A stretch of DNA of 64,000 nt from Muribaculaceae bacterium (GTDB lineage: Bacteria > Bacteroidota > Bacteroidia > Bacteroidales > Muribaculaceae). Position 1 is the stretch's first letter, and each line of letters begins with the position of its first letter. Positions 26,893 to 36,691 of the stretch are shown in pieces. The notes under the pieces were generated by a model. That model was not told where the DNA came from. It worked only from the letters and a program-made list of their open reading frames with translations, and made no database searches. Location: contig JAEDFO010000001.1 of NCBI GenBank assembly GCA_016292745.1, forward strand, positions 124,001 through 188,000, read 5' to 3'. The position numbers were made by a program, and so were the translations under genes.

Positions 26893-28146
26893 ATGCAAAC
26901 AATTGATAACTTCAATTTTGCCGGAAAGAAAGCGATAGTACGTGTCGATTTCAATGTTCCGTTGGATGAAAATGGTAAAATCACCGACGATACCCGTATC
27001 CGCGGTGCACTCCCAACATTAAAAAAGATTCTTGCCGATGGCGGTAGCCTTATTGTCATGTCGCACATGGGCAAGCCGAAAGGCAAAGTAAATGCAAAAT
27101 TCTCTCTTGCCCAGATTAAGGACGCAGTTGCAGCTGCTCTTGGTGTAGCCGTTGAGTTTGCGCCTGACTGTGCAAAGGCAGCCGACAAAGCTGCAGCCTT
27201 GAAGCCCGGTGAAGTCCTCTTGCTCGAAAACCTCCGTTTCTACCCAGAAGAAGAAGGCAAGCCAGTTGGCATTGAGAAAGACGACCCTGCATACGATGCA
27301 GCCAAGAAGGAAATGAAAGCTCGTCAGAAAGAATTTGCAAAGACACTTGCAAGCTATGCTGACTGCTACGTTAACGATGCATTCGGTACTGCCCACCGCA
27401 AACACGCTTCTACAGCAGTAATCGCCGATTATTTCGATGCTGACAACAAGATGCTTGGCTACCTTATGGAAAAAGAAGTAAAGGCAGTTGACAATGTACT
27501 CAGCGACATTAAGCGTCCGTTCACTGCTATTATGGGTGGTTCTAAGGTTTCTACCAAAATCGGTATTATCGAAAACCTTATGGACAAGGTCGACAACCTG
27601 ATTCTTTGCGGTGGCATGACTTACACATTTGCAAAGGCTCAAGGCGGTAATGTAGGTTGCTCAATCTGCGAAAACGACAAGCTCGACCTCGCTCTCGATA
27701 TCATAAAGAAAGCTCAGGAAAAAGGTGTTAACTTGGTTCTTGGCACCGACTGCGTGGCCGCCGATGCATTCAGCAACGACGCAAACACCCAGGTCGTTCC
27801 TGCCAACAACATCCCTGAAGGTTGGGAAGGTCTCGACGCTGGTCCAGAGACTCGAAAGCTCTTTGCCGAAGCAATCAAGGGCGCAAAGACTATCCTCTGG
27901 AACGGTCCTGCAGGCGTATTTGAATTCGACAACTTTACAGCTGGCTCTCGTGCCATTGCCGATGCAATTGTTGAAGCTACAGCCAACGGCGCATTCTCAC
28001 TTGTAGGTGGTGGTGACTCTGTAGCTTGTGTTAACAAATTCGGTGTGGCCGACAAGGTATCATACGTTTCGACTGGTGGTGGTGCGCTCCTCGAGGCTAT
28101 CGAAGGCAAAGTGCTTCCAGGCATTGCAGCCATTAAGGGTGAATAA
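26893..28146 (+). CDS. pgk: Phosphoglycerate kinase
   Basis: This 417-residue glycolytic enzyme transfers phosphate from 1,3-bisphosphoglycerate to ADP. Visible are the substrate-binding RVDFNVPLDE, SHMGKPKG and ENLRFYPEE segments, the hinge region with MGGSKVSTKIG, and the C-terminal nucleotide-binding GGGDSVA. Codon use is noticeably more G/C-ending and regular than in its neighbours, as expected for a highly expressed gene. It is monocistronic: strong promoter before, hairpin terminator after. Confidence 0.98.
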   Translation: MQTIDNFNFAGKKAIVRVDFNVPLDENGKITDDTRIRGALPTLKKILADGGSLIVMSHMGKPKGKVNAKFSLAQIKDAVAAALGVAVEFAPDCAKAADKAAALKPGEVLLLENLRFYPEEEGKPVGIEKDDPAYDAAKKEMKARQKEFAKTLASYADCYVNDAFGTAHRKHASTAVIADYFDADNKMLGYLMEKEVKAVDNVLSDIKRPFTAIMGGSKVSTKIGIIENLMDKVDNLILCGGMTYTFAKAQGGNVGCSICENDKLDLALDIIKKAQEKGVNLVLGTDCVAADAFSNDANTQVVPANNIPEGWEGLDAGPETRKLFAEAIKGAKTILWNGPAGVFEFDNFTAGSRAIADAIVEATANGAFSLVGGGDSVACVNKFGVADKVSYVSTGGGALLEAIEGKVLPGIAAIKGE

Positions 28147-28164
28147 TCACATTAACTTAATATT

Positions 28165-28195
28165 AAGGCTGGAGATTCACTTCTTCAGCCTTTTT
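28165..28195 (+). terminator. Terminator of pgk
   Basis: AAGGCTG pairs with CAGCCTT around a 14-base loop and is followed by TTTTTATATT, 18 bases after the pgk stop. Confidence 0.85.
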
Positions 28196-28240
28196 ATATT
28201 TATTATATGTCGTAAATATATTTCGATTCAAAAAAATTGT

Positions 28241-28248
28241 TATATTTG
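28241..28248 (+). promoter_or_regulatory. -7 box of mutA-mutB
   Basis: TATATTTG fits the -7 consensus exactly. No good TTTG occurs 19-21 bases upstream, which may mean activator dependence. The leader to mutA would be about 105 bases. Confidence 0.55.
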
Positions 28249-28266
28249 CACGGCTAAAAAGCCGTG
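28249..28266 (+). repeat. Perfect inverted repeat at the mutA start site
   Basis: CACGGCT and AGCCGTG flank a 4-base AAAA loop, directly abutting the -7 box. It could be an operator covering the start site or a 5' stabilising hairpin. It lacks a T-run, so it is not a terminator. Confidence 0.6.
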
Positions 28267-28361
28267 AAGCACTTTAATAATACCAAATGAAATTACCTTA
28301 TTATCGTGTTGGCACAAAACCGAACATTACATAAGTTACAATAAATTTATTTACACAAGTT

Positions 28362-30218
28362 ATGGCACAAGAAAAAGAAAAACTGTTCGACCAATTCCCG
28401 CCCATTTCAAAAGAGGAATGGAAGGCGAAAGTTGAAGCCGACTTGAAAGGCGCAGATTTTCAGAAAAAATTGGTTTGGCGGACTAATGAAGGTTTTAATG
28501 TCCAGCCAATGTATATGGCCGATGATATTAAAGACTTGAAAACCACCGATTCATTACCAGGTGAATTCCCCTACGTTCGTGGCACAAAGACAAACAACGA
28601 TTGGCACACTCGCCAAGAAATTTGTGCAGAAGATTTAGCTGCTGCTAATGAGAAAGCCAAAGAAGTTCTCAACAAAGGTGTTGACTCGCTCGGCTTCCAT
28701 CTTCATAAAGCACTGAACGCCGACGAAATCGCCGTTCTCCTTAACGAAATTTACCTCGATGCTGTTGAAGTGAATTTCGTTTGTTGTCCTTCTACATCTG
28801 TTGAAACAGCTAAGGCATTGGTTGAATATCTCACCAAGAACAACTGTCTCGACAAATTCAACGGCTCATTGAACTTCAATCCTTTCAAGCGTCTGCTCAA
28901 CAAGGGTGTTGATTTCGAAGCTTGCCCGGTTGAAACCGCAAAGCAATTGATTGAAATCGTTGCTCCTGTAAAGAACATTCGTGTTATCGCCGTTGATTCA
29001 TATCTCCTCAATAATGCCGGCGCTTATATCTACCAGGAACTTGGCTGCGCACTGGCATGGGGTAACCAATGGTTGGAAATGCTCACCGATGCTGGTGTTG
29101 ATGTTGATACTGCTGCTCGTCAGATTAAGTTCAATATGGGCGTTTCCAGCAACTACTTCATGGAAATCGCTAAATTCAGAGCTGCTCGTATGCTTTGGGC
29201 TCAGATTGTAAAGAAATACGAACCAAAATGCGACTGCTCATGCAAAATGCGTATCCACGCCAATACTACAGAATACAACCAAACTGTATACGATGCATAC
29301 GTAAACCTGCTTCGCTCTACAACCGAATCAATGTCGGCTGTAATCGGTGGTGTTGATTCCATGACAACAACCCCATTCGACAAGGCTTACAAAACTCCTG
29401 ACGATTTCTCAGAACGTCTTGCTCGCAATCAGCAGGCACTGCTTCGCGAAGAGTCACACCTCAACAAGGTTGTTGACCCCGCAGGTGGTTCTTACTACGT
29501 TGAAACCCTTACTGTAGCAATCGCAGAACAGGCTTGGAAGACTTTCCTCGAAATCGAAGACAAGGGTGGCTTCTACGCCGAACTCAAAGCCGGCAAGATT
29601 CAAGAAGCAGTCAACGCTTCAAACGAAAAGCGTCATGCCGACGTTTCGCGTCGCAAGGAAATCCTCCTTGGCACTAACCAATATCCTAACATCAACGAAT
29701 TCGCTGCCGAAAAGGTAACTGAGAACAACTGCAAATCTTGCTGCTGCTCGGCCAACGCTGAAAATGCAGTTACAAAACTTAACTACAACCGCGCCGCCTC
29801 TGATTTCGAAGCTCTTCGCCTTGAAACCGAAAAATCAGGCAAACGTCCGAAAGTGTTCATGCTCACTATCGGCAACCTGGCTATGCGTTTGGCTCGCTCA
29901 CAATTCTCTGGTAACTTCTTCGGATGCGCAGGATATCAGATTATCGACAACAACGGGTTCAAGACAGTGGAAGAAGGTGTTAATGCTGCATTCGAGCAGA
30001 ATGCCGATGTAATCGTTCTCTGCTCAAGCGACGATGAATATGCAACATACGCACCTGAAGCATTCAAACTCATCAACGGCAAGGCCGAATTTGTTGTTGC
30101 CGGAGCGCCTGCTTGCACCGAAGCTCTCCAAGCTGAAGGCATCACAGAGTTTATCCACGTAAGAAGCAACGTCCTCGACACACTCAAGGCGTTCAATGCA
30201 AAACTTTTAAACAAATAA
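28362..30218 (+). CDS. mutA: Methylmalonyl-CoA mutase small (beta) subunit
   Basis: This 618-residue protein is the non-catalytic partner of MutB in the heterodimeric mutase that interconverts succinyl-CoA and methylmalonyl-CoA, the key rearrangement in propionate formation. The N-terminus has FPPISKEEWKAKVEADLKG, and the TIM-barrel contains ESHLNKVVDPAGGSYYVE. The C-terminal Rossmann domain aligns in position with a B12 domain but lacks the DxHxxG cobalamin-binding motif, as expected for MutA. A Cys-rich patch (NNCKSCCCSAN) sits in the linker. mutB follows after 4 bases. Confidence 0.97.
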   Translation: MAQEKEKLFDQFPPISKEEWKAKVEADLKGADFQKKLVWRTNEGFNVQPMYMADDIKDLKTTDSLPGEFPYVRGTKTNNDWHTRQEICAEDLAAANEKAKEVLNKGVDSLGFHLHKALNADEIAVLLNEIYLDAVEVNFVCCPSTSVETAKALVEYLTKNNCLDKFNGSLNFNPFKRLLNKGVDFEACPVETAKQLIEIVAPVKNIRVIAVDSYLLNNAGAYIYQELGCALAWGNQWLEMLTDAGVDVDTAARQIKFNMGVSSNYFMEIAKFRAARMLWAQIVKKYEPKCDCSCKMRIHANTTEYNQTVYDAYVNLLRSTTESMSAVIGGVDSMTTTPFDKAYKTPDDFSERLARNQQALLREESHLNKVVDPAGGSYYVETLTVAIAEQAWKTFLEIEDKGGFYAELKAGKIQEAVNASNEKRHADVSRRKEILLGTNQYPNINEFAAEKVTENNCKSCCCSANAENAVTKLNYNRAASDFEALRLETEKSGKRPKVFMLTIGNLAMRLARSQFSGNFFGCAGYQIIDNNGFKTVEEGVNAAFEQNADVIVLCSSDDEYATYAPEAFKLINGKAEFVVAGAPACTEALQAEGITEFIHVRSNVLDTLKAFNAKLLNK

Positions 30219-30222
30219 TGAG

Positions 30223-32358
30223 ATGAAACCCAATTTTAAAGATATAAATATTACTGCTGACGCGTTCAACGTAAAACACGCAGCAATCGAAGAGGGTGAA
30301 TTGTGGAAAACTCCAGAACTCATACCTGTTAAGCCAATTTATACTAAAAGCGACCTCGAAGGTCTGGAGCACCTCAATTATGTAGCTGGTCTGCCTCCGT
30401 TCCTCCGTGGCCCTTATAGTGGCATGTATGCCATCCGTCCTTGGACCATTCGTCAGTATGCCGGTTTCTCAACTGCAGCAGAATCGAATGCTTTCTATCG
30501 CAGAAATCTTGCATCAGGACAGAAAGGTCTGTCAGTGGCATTCGACTTGGCTACACACCGCGGCTATGATGCTGACCATCCACGCGTGGTTGGCGACGTA
30601 GGTAAAGCTGGCGTTTCTATCTGCTCGCTCGAAGACATGAAGGTTCTGTTCGATGGCATTCCGTTGAACAAGATGTCGGTGTCGATGACAATGAACGGTG
30701 CAGTTCTTCCTGTGCTCGCATTCTACATCAATGCAGGTCTTGAACAAGGCGCAAAGCTCGAGGAAATGGCTGGTACTATCCAGAACGACATCCTTAAGGA
30801 ATTCATGGTGCGCAACACATACATTTACCCACCGGAGTTCTCAATGAAGATTATAGCCGACATCTTCGAATATACTTCGCAGAATATGCCTAAGTTTAAC
30901 TCAATCTCAATTTCAGGCTATCACATGCAGGAAGCCGGTGCAACTGCCGACATCGAATTGGCATACACCCTCTCCGATGGTCTCGAATATCTGAGAGCTG
31001 GTGTAAACGCAGGCATGGATATCGACTCGTTCGCTCCACGTCTGTCGTTCTTCTGGGCTATAGGCATGAACTTCTTCATGGAAATAGCAAAGATGCGTGC
31101 AGCTCGTATGCTTTGGGCCAAGATTGTTAAGCAATTCAATCCTAAGAACCCGAAGTCGCTTGCTCTGCGTACTCACTGCCAGACATCAGGATGGTCACTT
31201 ACTGAACAAGACCCATTCAACAACGTTGGTCGTACTTGTATCGAGGCCATGGGCGCCGCTCTGGGCCACACCCAGTCGCTCCACACCAATGCACTTGACG
31301 AAGCTATTGCTCTTCCTACCGACTTCTCGGCACGTATTGCACGTAATACCCAGATTTACATCCAGGAAGAAACATACATCTGCAAGGAAATCGACCCATG
31401 GGCCGGTTCTTACTATGTAGAAGCTCTTACCAACGAAATTGCACAACGCGCCTGGGAACACATCCAGGAAATTGAGAAACTCGGCGGCATGGCAAAAGCT
31501 ATCGAAACCGGTATTCCGAAGATGCGTATTGAAGAGGCATCGGCCCGTACTCAGGCTCGCATTGACTCTGGCGCTCAGACTATCGTTGGTATCAACAAAT
31601 ATCGTCTCGACCACGAAGACCCAATCGATATTCTCGAAGTCGACAACACAGAAGTTCGCAAATCGCAGGTTGAACGTCTCGAAGACCTCAAGGCTCACCG
31701 CGACAACGAACAAGTTAAGAAGGATCTCGAAGCAATCACTGAATGTGTTCGCACAAAGAAGGGCAACCTCCTGGCTCTCGCAGTAACCGCTGCTGGCCAC
31801 CGCGCTACTCTTGGCGAAATATCCGATGCTTGCGAGGCCGTTGTTGGTAGATATAAAGCAGTAATCAGAACTATTTCAGGCGTGTACTCAGCAGAAACTA
31901 AGAACGATGCCGACTTTATCAAGGCTCGTAAAATGACAGAAGAATTCGCAAAACGCGAAGGTCGTCAACCTCGTATCATGATTGCCAAGATGGGACAGGA
32001 CGGTCACGACCGCGGTGCCAAGGTTGTAGCTACAGGCTATGCCGACTGTGGTTTCGACGTCGATATGGGTCCTCTCTTCCAGACTCCGGCAGAGGCTGCC
32101 CGTCAGGCCGTAGAAAACGACGTTCACATTCTCGGTGTATCTTCGTTGGCTGCAGGTCATAAGACCCTCATCCCTCAGGTTATCGACGAGCTAAAGAAAC
32201 TTGGCCGTGAGGACATTATCGTAACTGCCGGTGGCGTTATCCCAGTTCAGGACTACGACTTCCTCTACAAAGCTGGCGTAGCTGCCATCTTCGGTCCAGG
32301 TACACGTATCCCCTACTCTGCTATCAAGATGATGGAGATTCTCAACAGCGCTGAATAA
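30223..32358 (+). CDS. mutB: Methylmalonyl-CoA mutase large (alpha) subunit
   Basis: This 711-residue adenosylcobalamin enzyme is the catalytic subunit. The barrel carries RPWTIRQYAGFSTAAESN near residue 70 and PFNNVGRTCIEAMGAALG. The C-terminal B12-binding domain has the full DxHxxG motif with the cobalt-ligating His595 (QDGHDRGAK), followed by the usual LGVSSLAAGH segment. No cobalamin riboswitch is seen before the operon, and neither the MeaB chaperone nor the methylmalonyl-CoA epimerase is in the window. A strong terminator follows. Confidence 0.98.
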   Translation: MKPNFKDINITADAFNVKHAAIEEGELWKTPELIPVKPIYTKSDLEGLEHLNYVAGLPPFLRGPYSGMYAIRPWTIRQYAGFSTAAESNAFYRRNLASGQKGLSVAFDLATHRGYDADHPRVVGDVGKAGVSICSLEDMKVLFDGIPLNKMSVSMTMNGAVLPVLAFYINAGLEQGAKLEEMAGTIQNDILKEFMVRNTYIYPPEFSMKIIADIFEYTSQNMPKFNSISISGYHMQEAGATADIELAYTLSDGLEYLRAGVNAGMDIDSFAPRLSFFWAIGMNFFMEIAKMRAARMLWAKIVKQFNPKNPKSLALRTHCQTSGWSLTEQDPFNNVGRTCIEAMGAALGHTQSLHTNALDEAIALPTDFSARIARNTQIYIQEETYICKEIDPWAGSYYVEALTNEIAQRAWEHIQEIEKLGGMAKAIETGIPKMRIEEASARTQARIDSGAQTIVGINKYRLDHEDPIDILEVDNTEVRKSQVERLEDLKAHRDNEQVKKDLEAITECVRTKKGNLLALAVTAAGHRATLGEISDACEAVVGRYKAVIRTISGVYSAETKNDADFIKARKMTEEFAKREGRQPRIMIAKMGQDGHDRGAKVVATGYADCGFDVDMGPLFQTPAEAARQAVENDVHILGVSSLAAGHKTLIPQVIDELKKLGREDIIVTAGGVIPVQDYDFLYKAGVAAIFGPGTRIPYSAIKMMEILNSAE

Positions 32359-32382
32359 CATATTTGTTCAGCACTTATATAT

Positions 32383-32414
32383 AGCGAGCGGTATTATAGC
32401 CGCTCGCTTTTTTT
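32383..32414 (+). terminator. Terminator of mutA-mutB
   Basis: AGCGAGCGG pairs perfectly with CCGCTCGCT around an 8-base loop, followed by seven T, starting 25 bases after the mutB stop. Confidence 0.93.
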
Positions 32415-32430
32415 ATATCAAATAATTCAG

Positions 32431-32438
32431 TAATTTTG
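32431..32438 (+). promoter_or_regulatory. -7 box of dnaG
   Basis: TAATTTTG fits the -7 consensus. The alternative TTG start of dnaG (32436) falls inside this box, so translation must begin downstream at 32460. Confidence 0.5.
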
Positions 32439-32459
32439 TCAGAACTAAAATCGTTGCCA

Positions 32460-34631
32460 ATGATTGACAAAGCCACAGTTGACCAGATTCTTGACGCCGC
32501 CGATATCGTCGACGTGGTATCCGACTTTGTCAACCTTAAACGACGCGGGGCTAACTATGTTGGCCTATGCCCATTCCATAACGACAAGACTCCATCGTTC
32601 TACGTTTCAAAATCCAAAGGTATTTGTAAATGCTTCAGTTGCGGCAAAGGCGGCAGCGCTGTAAACTTTATAATGGAGCACGAACAAATGTCGTACTACG
32701 AAGCACTTAAATATCTTGCCAACAAATACCATATCGAAGTTAAGGAACGTGAGCTAACCGACGAAGAACGTGAAGCACAAACTGAACGCGAGTCGATGCT
32801 TAATGCAAATGATTTTGCATTGAAGCATTTCTCAAAAAATCTTCTTGAAACTACTGAAGGCCAAGAGATTGGTCTCTCATATTTCCGCGAACGTGGTGTG
32901 TCGGACAAATCAATAAAGGACTATTACTTAGGCTATTCGCTCGAAAGCAAGGACGCACTTTATAGGGCAGCCACCGAGGCTGGTATAAGCGACAAGATGC
33001 TGTTTGAAACCGGGTTGTGTTCGAAAAGCAACTATGGAGCTGGCGGATACGACAGGTTCAAGGGGAGAGTAATGTTTCCCGTACACAACATTGCCGGCAA
33101 GGTAATAGCATTCGGAGGTCGTACACTTAAGCACGATCCTGCAAAATACGTAAACTCGCCCGAATCGCTGATTTATAAAAAAAGCAATGAGCTATATGGC
33201 CTTTTTCAAGCTAAGCAAGCAATTGTAAAAGCCAAGAAGTGCTTCCTCGTAGAAGGATACATGGATGTAATTTCCATGCATCAATCGGGAATCGAAAATG
33301 TTGTTGCATCGTCAGGAACATCACTAACTGATGGACAAATTCGATTGCTGCACCGATTCACCGGCGACGTGACAATTCTATACGACGGCGATGCTGCCGG
33401 CATCAAGGCAGCACTTCGAGGAATAGATATGCTACTTGCCGAAGGCATCAATATAAAAGTGCTTTTGCTTCCGCCTGGAGAAGACCCTGACAGTTTTGCA
33501 AAAAGCCACACGTCATCGGAAGTGCTGAAATACATCAGCGACAACGAAGAGGATTTCATAAAATTCAAAACCCGAATACTGCTTGAAGGAGCGGCCAACG
33601 ACCCCATTAAAAAATCGGAGGTAATCAGCGACATCGTTAAGTCGATTGCTGTTATTCCCTCGCAAATTACTCAAGCAATCTATGTAAAGCAGTGCAGCCA
33701 AATGCTCGATATCGACGAACGCATCATTGCCAAAGAGATTGCAAAAGCAATGAACGAAAACGCTAAGCGAGCATTACAGCAAAAAGAGCAGCAACAACGC
33801 CAAGCAGAGAAAGAAAGATACAGCGACAATCCGCCCATTACTGTTAATGAAAACTCTACCCCATCCTCCGAACAGATTGTTCAAGAGAATCTAAAAAAAT
33901 CGGGGCTTCAGAAATACGAAAGCGAAGTCATAAGGCTTATCGTTCGCTACGGAATGCTGTCGTTTTGCAGTGCAGTTAACGACACAAACATTTCAAGCGA
34001 CATAACTGTAGTTGAATACATCAACTCAGAGATTAATCGCGATGTCATTGAATTTACCAACTCCAACTATCTTCACTTATACAAGATAGCGGTAGAAAAT
34101 GTAGTGAACTTCAAGAATTCAATTCTCGAAAAAGAGAATGAATTTGAGGCCGAGCGTCAAAGGCTTCATGAAGATGGGATTGATGAAATACGCAAGTCGG
34201 CTGTAAATATCGATGACATCCGCACTCAAGAGCAGATGCTCGATGCCAAAGTGAACGAAATCATTGAAGGAAAACGATTGGAGTACCGAATGGGTTATCT
34301 TTCTAGCATACTTTGTTCACACGAAGATAATTCTGTGCGAGCCATTGCCAACGATATGATTAGCGAACGTTACCAAATAAGCAAGATTTACAAGAAAAAC
34401 GGTGAAGTCGTTCCTGAGTATGCCCGAATTAAGGAACTAATTCCGTTGGCAATAAACAATTGGAAAAACGGTATTATCACCGAAGAAATCCATAAAATAA
34501 ACGAACATCTAAAGACTGTTACCGACATCGACGAGATGAAACAGCTTTTAGAGCAGTTGCAAACACTGAACACCTACAAACTTCAATTTGCCACAGTGTT
34601 GGGCGACCGTGTAATACTACCTAAAAACTAA
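32460..34631 (+). CDS. dnaG: DNA primase
   Basis: The 723-residue product synthesises RNA primers at the replication fork. The zinc ribbon uses Cys37, His40, Cys58 and Cys61 (LCPFHNDKTPSF, CKCFSC). The TOPRIM core has VEGYMDVISMHQ and LYDGDAAGIKA. The remaining 300 residues form the long helical helicase-interaction region typical of Bacteroidota DnaG. ATG 32460 (MIDKATVDQIL) is used; the upstream TTG lies in the promoter. Confidence 0.97.
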   Translation: MIDKATVDQILDAADIVDVVSDFVNLKRRGANYVGLCPFHNDKTPSFYVSKSKGICKCFSCGKGGSAVNFIMEHEQMSYYEALKYLANKYHIEVKERELTDEEREAQTERESMLNANDFALKHFSKNLLETTEGQEIGLSYFRERGVSDKSIKDYYLGYSLESKDALYRAATEAGISDKMLFETGLCSKSNYGAGGYDRFKGRVMFPVHNIAGKVIAFGGRTLKHDPAKYVNSPESLIYKKSNELYGLFQAKQAIVKAKKCFLVEGYMDVISMHQSGIENVVASSGTSLTDGQIRLLHRFTGDVTILYDGDAAGIKAALRGIDMLLAEGINIKVLLLPPGEDPDSFAKSHTSSEVLKYISDNEEDFIKFKTRILLEGAANDPIKKSEVISDIVKSIAVIPSQITQAIYVKQCSQMLDIDERIIAKEIAKAMNENAKRALQQKEQQQRQAEKERYSDNPPITVNENSTPSSEQIVQENLKKSGLQKYESEVIRLIVRYGMLSFCSAVNDTNISSDITVVEYINSEINRDVIEFTNSNYLHLYKIAVENVVNFKNSILEKENEFEAERQRLHEDGIDEIRKSAVNIDDIRTQEQMLDAKVNEIIEGKRLEYRMGYLSSILCSHEDNSVRAIANDMISERYQISKIYKKNGEVVPEYARIKELIPLAINNWKNGIITEEIHKINEHLKTVTDIDEMKQLLEQLQTLNTYKLQFATVLGDRVILPKN

Positions 34632-34667
34632 TATTCCTTAACCGGATATTTATTGCAGATTATTTAC

Positions 34668-34675
34668 TATTTTTG
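34668..34675 (+). promoter_or_regulatory. -7 box of the LysM protein gene
   Basis: TATTTTTG fits TAnnTTTG and lies 60 bases before the start codon. The -33 element is unclear. Confidence 0.45.
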
Positions 34676-34735
34676 TAAAGTCGACCAAAATGGTATCGGC
34701 GGCACAATCGAATTCAACTAAACAGACATATTGCA

Positions 34736-36691
34736 ATGAAGTTTAAGTTACTGTTTGTTCTTTTCTTATTATCAAGTTACTGCTTTGCCGACACGCTGTC
34801 TGATCTGCCTATCCAGACAATTGCCGGTAATCAATATTATGTTTATGTAGTAGGCAAAAAAGAAACCATTTACGGAATCTGCAAGAAACTGAACATCTCA
34901 AAAGATGAAATCACCAAAGTAAATCCGAAAGTTGCCGACGGCATAAAACAAGGTGAAAAGATATACATTCCTGTAGTTAAAAACGATAATGTGGCAGCAG
35001 AAGCCGCAGCTACAGAGATTCCTGAAGAATTTCACCATATAGTAAAAAAAGGAGAAACACTCTACGGCTTGTCGAGAATGTACAATATAAGCCAGGAAGA
35101 AATTATCCGTCGTAATCCTTCAACCGAACAAGGGCTTAAAGCTGGCCAATCGATTGTGATTCCGCAAAACAGAGAAGAGAGCATAACCGACGTTAACACA
35201 GCAAACAACTCGTCGCTGCTATTTCACACAATTAAATCAGGCGATACCCTCTTTAATGTGGCCAAGCGATACAACACAACTATCGAAAACATCCTCATGC
35301 TCAATCCAGGAGTATCGCCCACCAACTTTAAAATTGGCGATGTAGTCAGAATCAAACCCGACACTAAAGTTGATGATACCGACAAAACCGATGAGCACCC
35401 TCAATTCATATCACATACCGTAAAGAAAGGCGAGGATATATACGACATTGCCAACCAATACAATGTTTCGGCCGACGAAATAATGAACGCCAATCCGAAT
35501 GTTGGCAAAATCAAGAAGAATACCATCTTAACTGTGCCAATTATTCCTCAGCAACCCGAAATACCAACCGATGCTGAGCCTGTTTTGAGCGAAATAACTG
35601 AAATCTACGATTCTATACAGGCAAATTCGCTCTCCGACACCATAAACATTGCACTGATGCTTCCGTTCAAGCTCGACGAAAGCACACCGAGCAAACAGGC
35701 TACTCTATATACTGAATACTACAAAGGATTCCTAATTGCAGTTGACTCTGTTATGAAAGAATCCGACAAACATATCAACATCTATGCCTACGATACCGGC
35801 AACTCACTTGAAAATGTGAAGAAAATTCTTGCTGACACTGTCATGAACAGCATGGACATAATTTTCGGGCCCGACGACATTAACCAGATGGAAACAATCT
35901 GTTCGTTCGCAAGGACAAAGGACATAGCAGTGGTTAACTCATTCATTGTGAAAAATGGGTTCTACGATAGTTACGAGAACTTCTACCAGATTAACATTCC
36001 TCACTCGTATATGTACGACAATGTATACGAAGAGTTTACTCGATTGTTCAACGATCGACGCACCATATTCATTTCACTTAAAGGAACTGAGGAAAAGGAC
36101 ATAATCATGGGGCTGAAACGACAACTCAACGAAAAAGGTATCGTTTACTCCGAATATACAATTGACGAGAACCTGCAACCTGAGCTGCTCGATTCAATAA
36201 CATCTACTGCCGAAAAATATGTGATTGTCCCAACAAGCAGTTCACGCACAATGCTCACACGCATCACTGTTGCTTATAAACGCATAAAGGAGAACCGACA
36301 GGACCTCGACATGTCGATATTTGGATATCCAGAATGGGTGACTTATTTAAAGGATTATCGCGATTTCTTCAAGAGCTCCGACACATACGTCTACAGCCGC
36401 TTCTTTGTTGATACCGAAGCCGACAATTATCTCGACTTCCTTCACAAATATGTTGGTTGGTACGGTGAAGATATGACAAATGCCGTACCAAAGTTTGGTG
36501 TGCTTGGATTCGATATGGGTTATTGCTTCCTCAAACAAATGACAACTACCGGCATCAAGCAACCCTTCAAGTACAAAGGAATTCAGACAGAAATCAACTT
36601 TGTAAGAGTTAGCAATTGGGGCGGATTCATAAATAATGCAGTGTCGATGATTCATTTCACTCCGGCCTACATAACACTGATTGAGAAATGA
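34736..36691 (+). CDS. Periplasmic protein with four LysM repeats and a periplasmic-binding-protein-like domain
   Basis: This 651-residue protein has a signal peptide ending CFA. Four LysM peptidoglycan-binding repeats lie at about 35-80, 100-143, 163-208 and 225-270, each with a G(E/D)T/I-x-Y/F start and an N-P turn (for example KKGETLYGLSRMYNIS). The C-terminal half (about 300-651) starts INIALMLPFKLDE and has alternating strands and helices like type I periplasmic binding proteins. There is no transporter beside it. The arrangement suggests a cell-wall-anchored sensor or activator, similar in concept to LpoA; this is inference. The stop overlaps the next ATG (ATGA). Confidence 0.85.
   Translation: MKFKLLFVLFLLSSYCFADTLSDLPIQTIAGNQYYVYVVGKKETIYGICKKLNISKDEITKVNPKVADGIKQGEKIYIPVVKNDNVAAEAAATEIPEEFHHIVKKGETLYGLSRMYNISQEEIIRRNPSTEQGLKAGQSIVIPQNREESITDVNTANNSSLLFHTIKSGDTLFNVAKRYNTTIENILMLNPGVSPTNFKIGDVVRIKPDTKVDDTDKTDEHPQFISHTVKKGEDIYDIANQYNVSADEIMNANPNVGKIKKNTILTVPIIPQQPEIPTDAEPVLSEITEIYDSIQANSLSDTINIALMLPFKLDESTPSKQATLYTEYYKGFLIAVDSVMKESDKHINIYAYDTGNSLENVKKILADTVMNSMDIIFGPDDINQMETICSFARTKDIAVVNSFIVKNGFYDSYENFYQINIPHSYMYDNVYEEFTRLFNDRRTIFISLKGTEEKDIIMGLKRQLNEKGIVYSEYTIDENLQPELLDSITSTAEKYVIVPTSSSRTMLTRITVAYKRIKENRQDLDMSIFGYPEWVTYLKDYRDFFKSSDTYVYSRFFVDTEADNYLDFLHKYVGWYGEDMTNAVPKFGVLGFDMGYCFLKQMTTTGIKQPFKYKGIQTEINFVRVSNWGGFINNAVSMIHFTPAYITLIEK

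Noticed and set aside
27019..27642. Open frame of 207 codons opposite pgk
   Set aside because: Antisense to a highly biased gene; Cys-rich translation with no family features.
28147..28361. Cobalamin riboswitch before mutA
   Set aside because: No GCCACTG-type B12 box or matching conserved core was found in the leader.
31195..31800. Open frame of 201 codons opposite mutB
   Set aside because: Same reasoning: antisense shadow in a strongly codon-biased gene.
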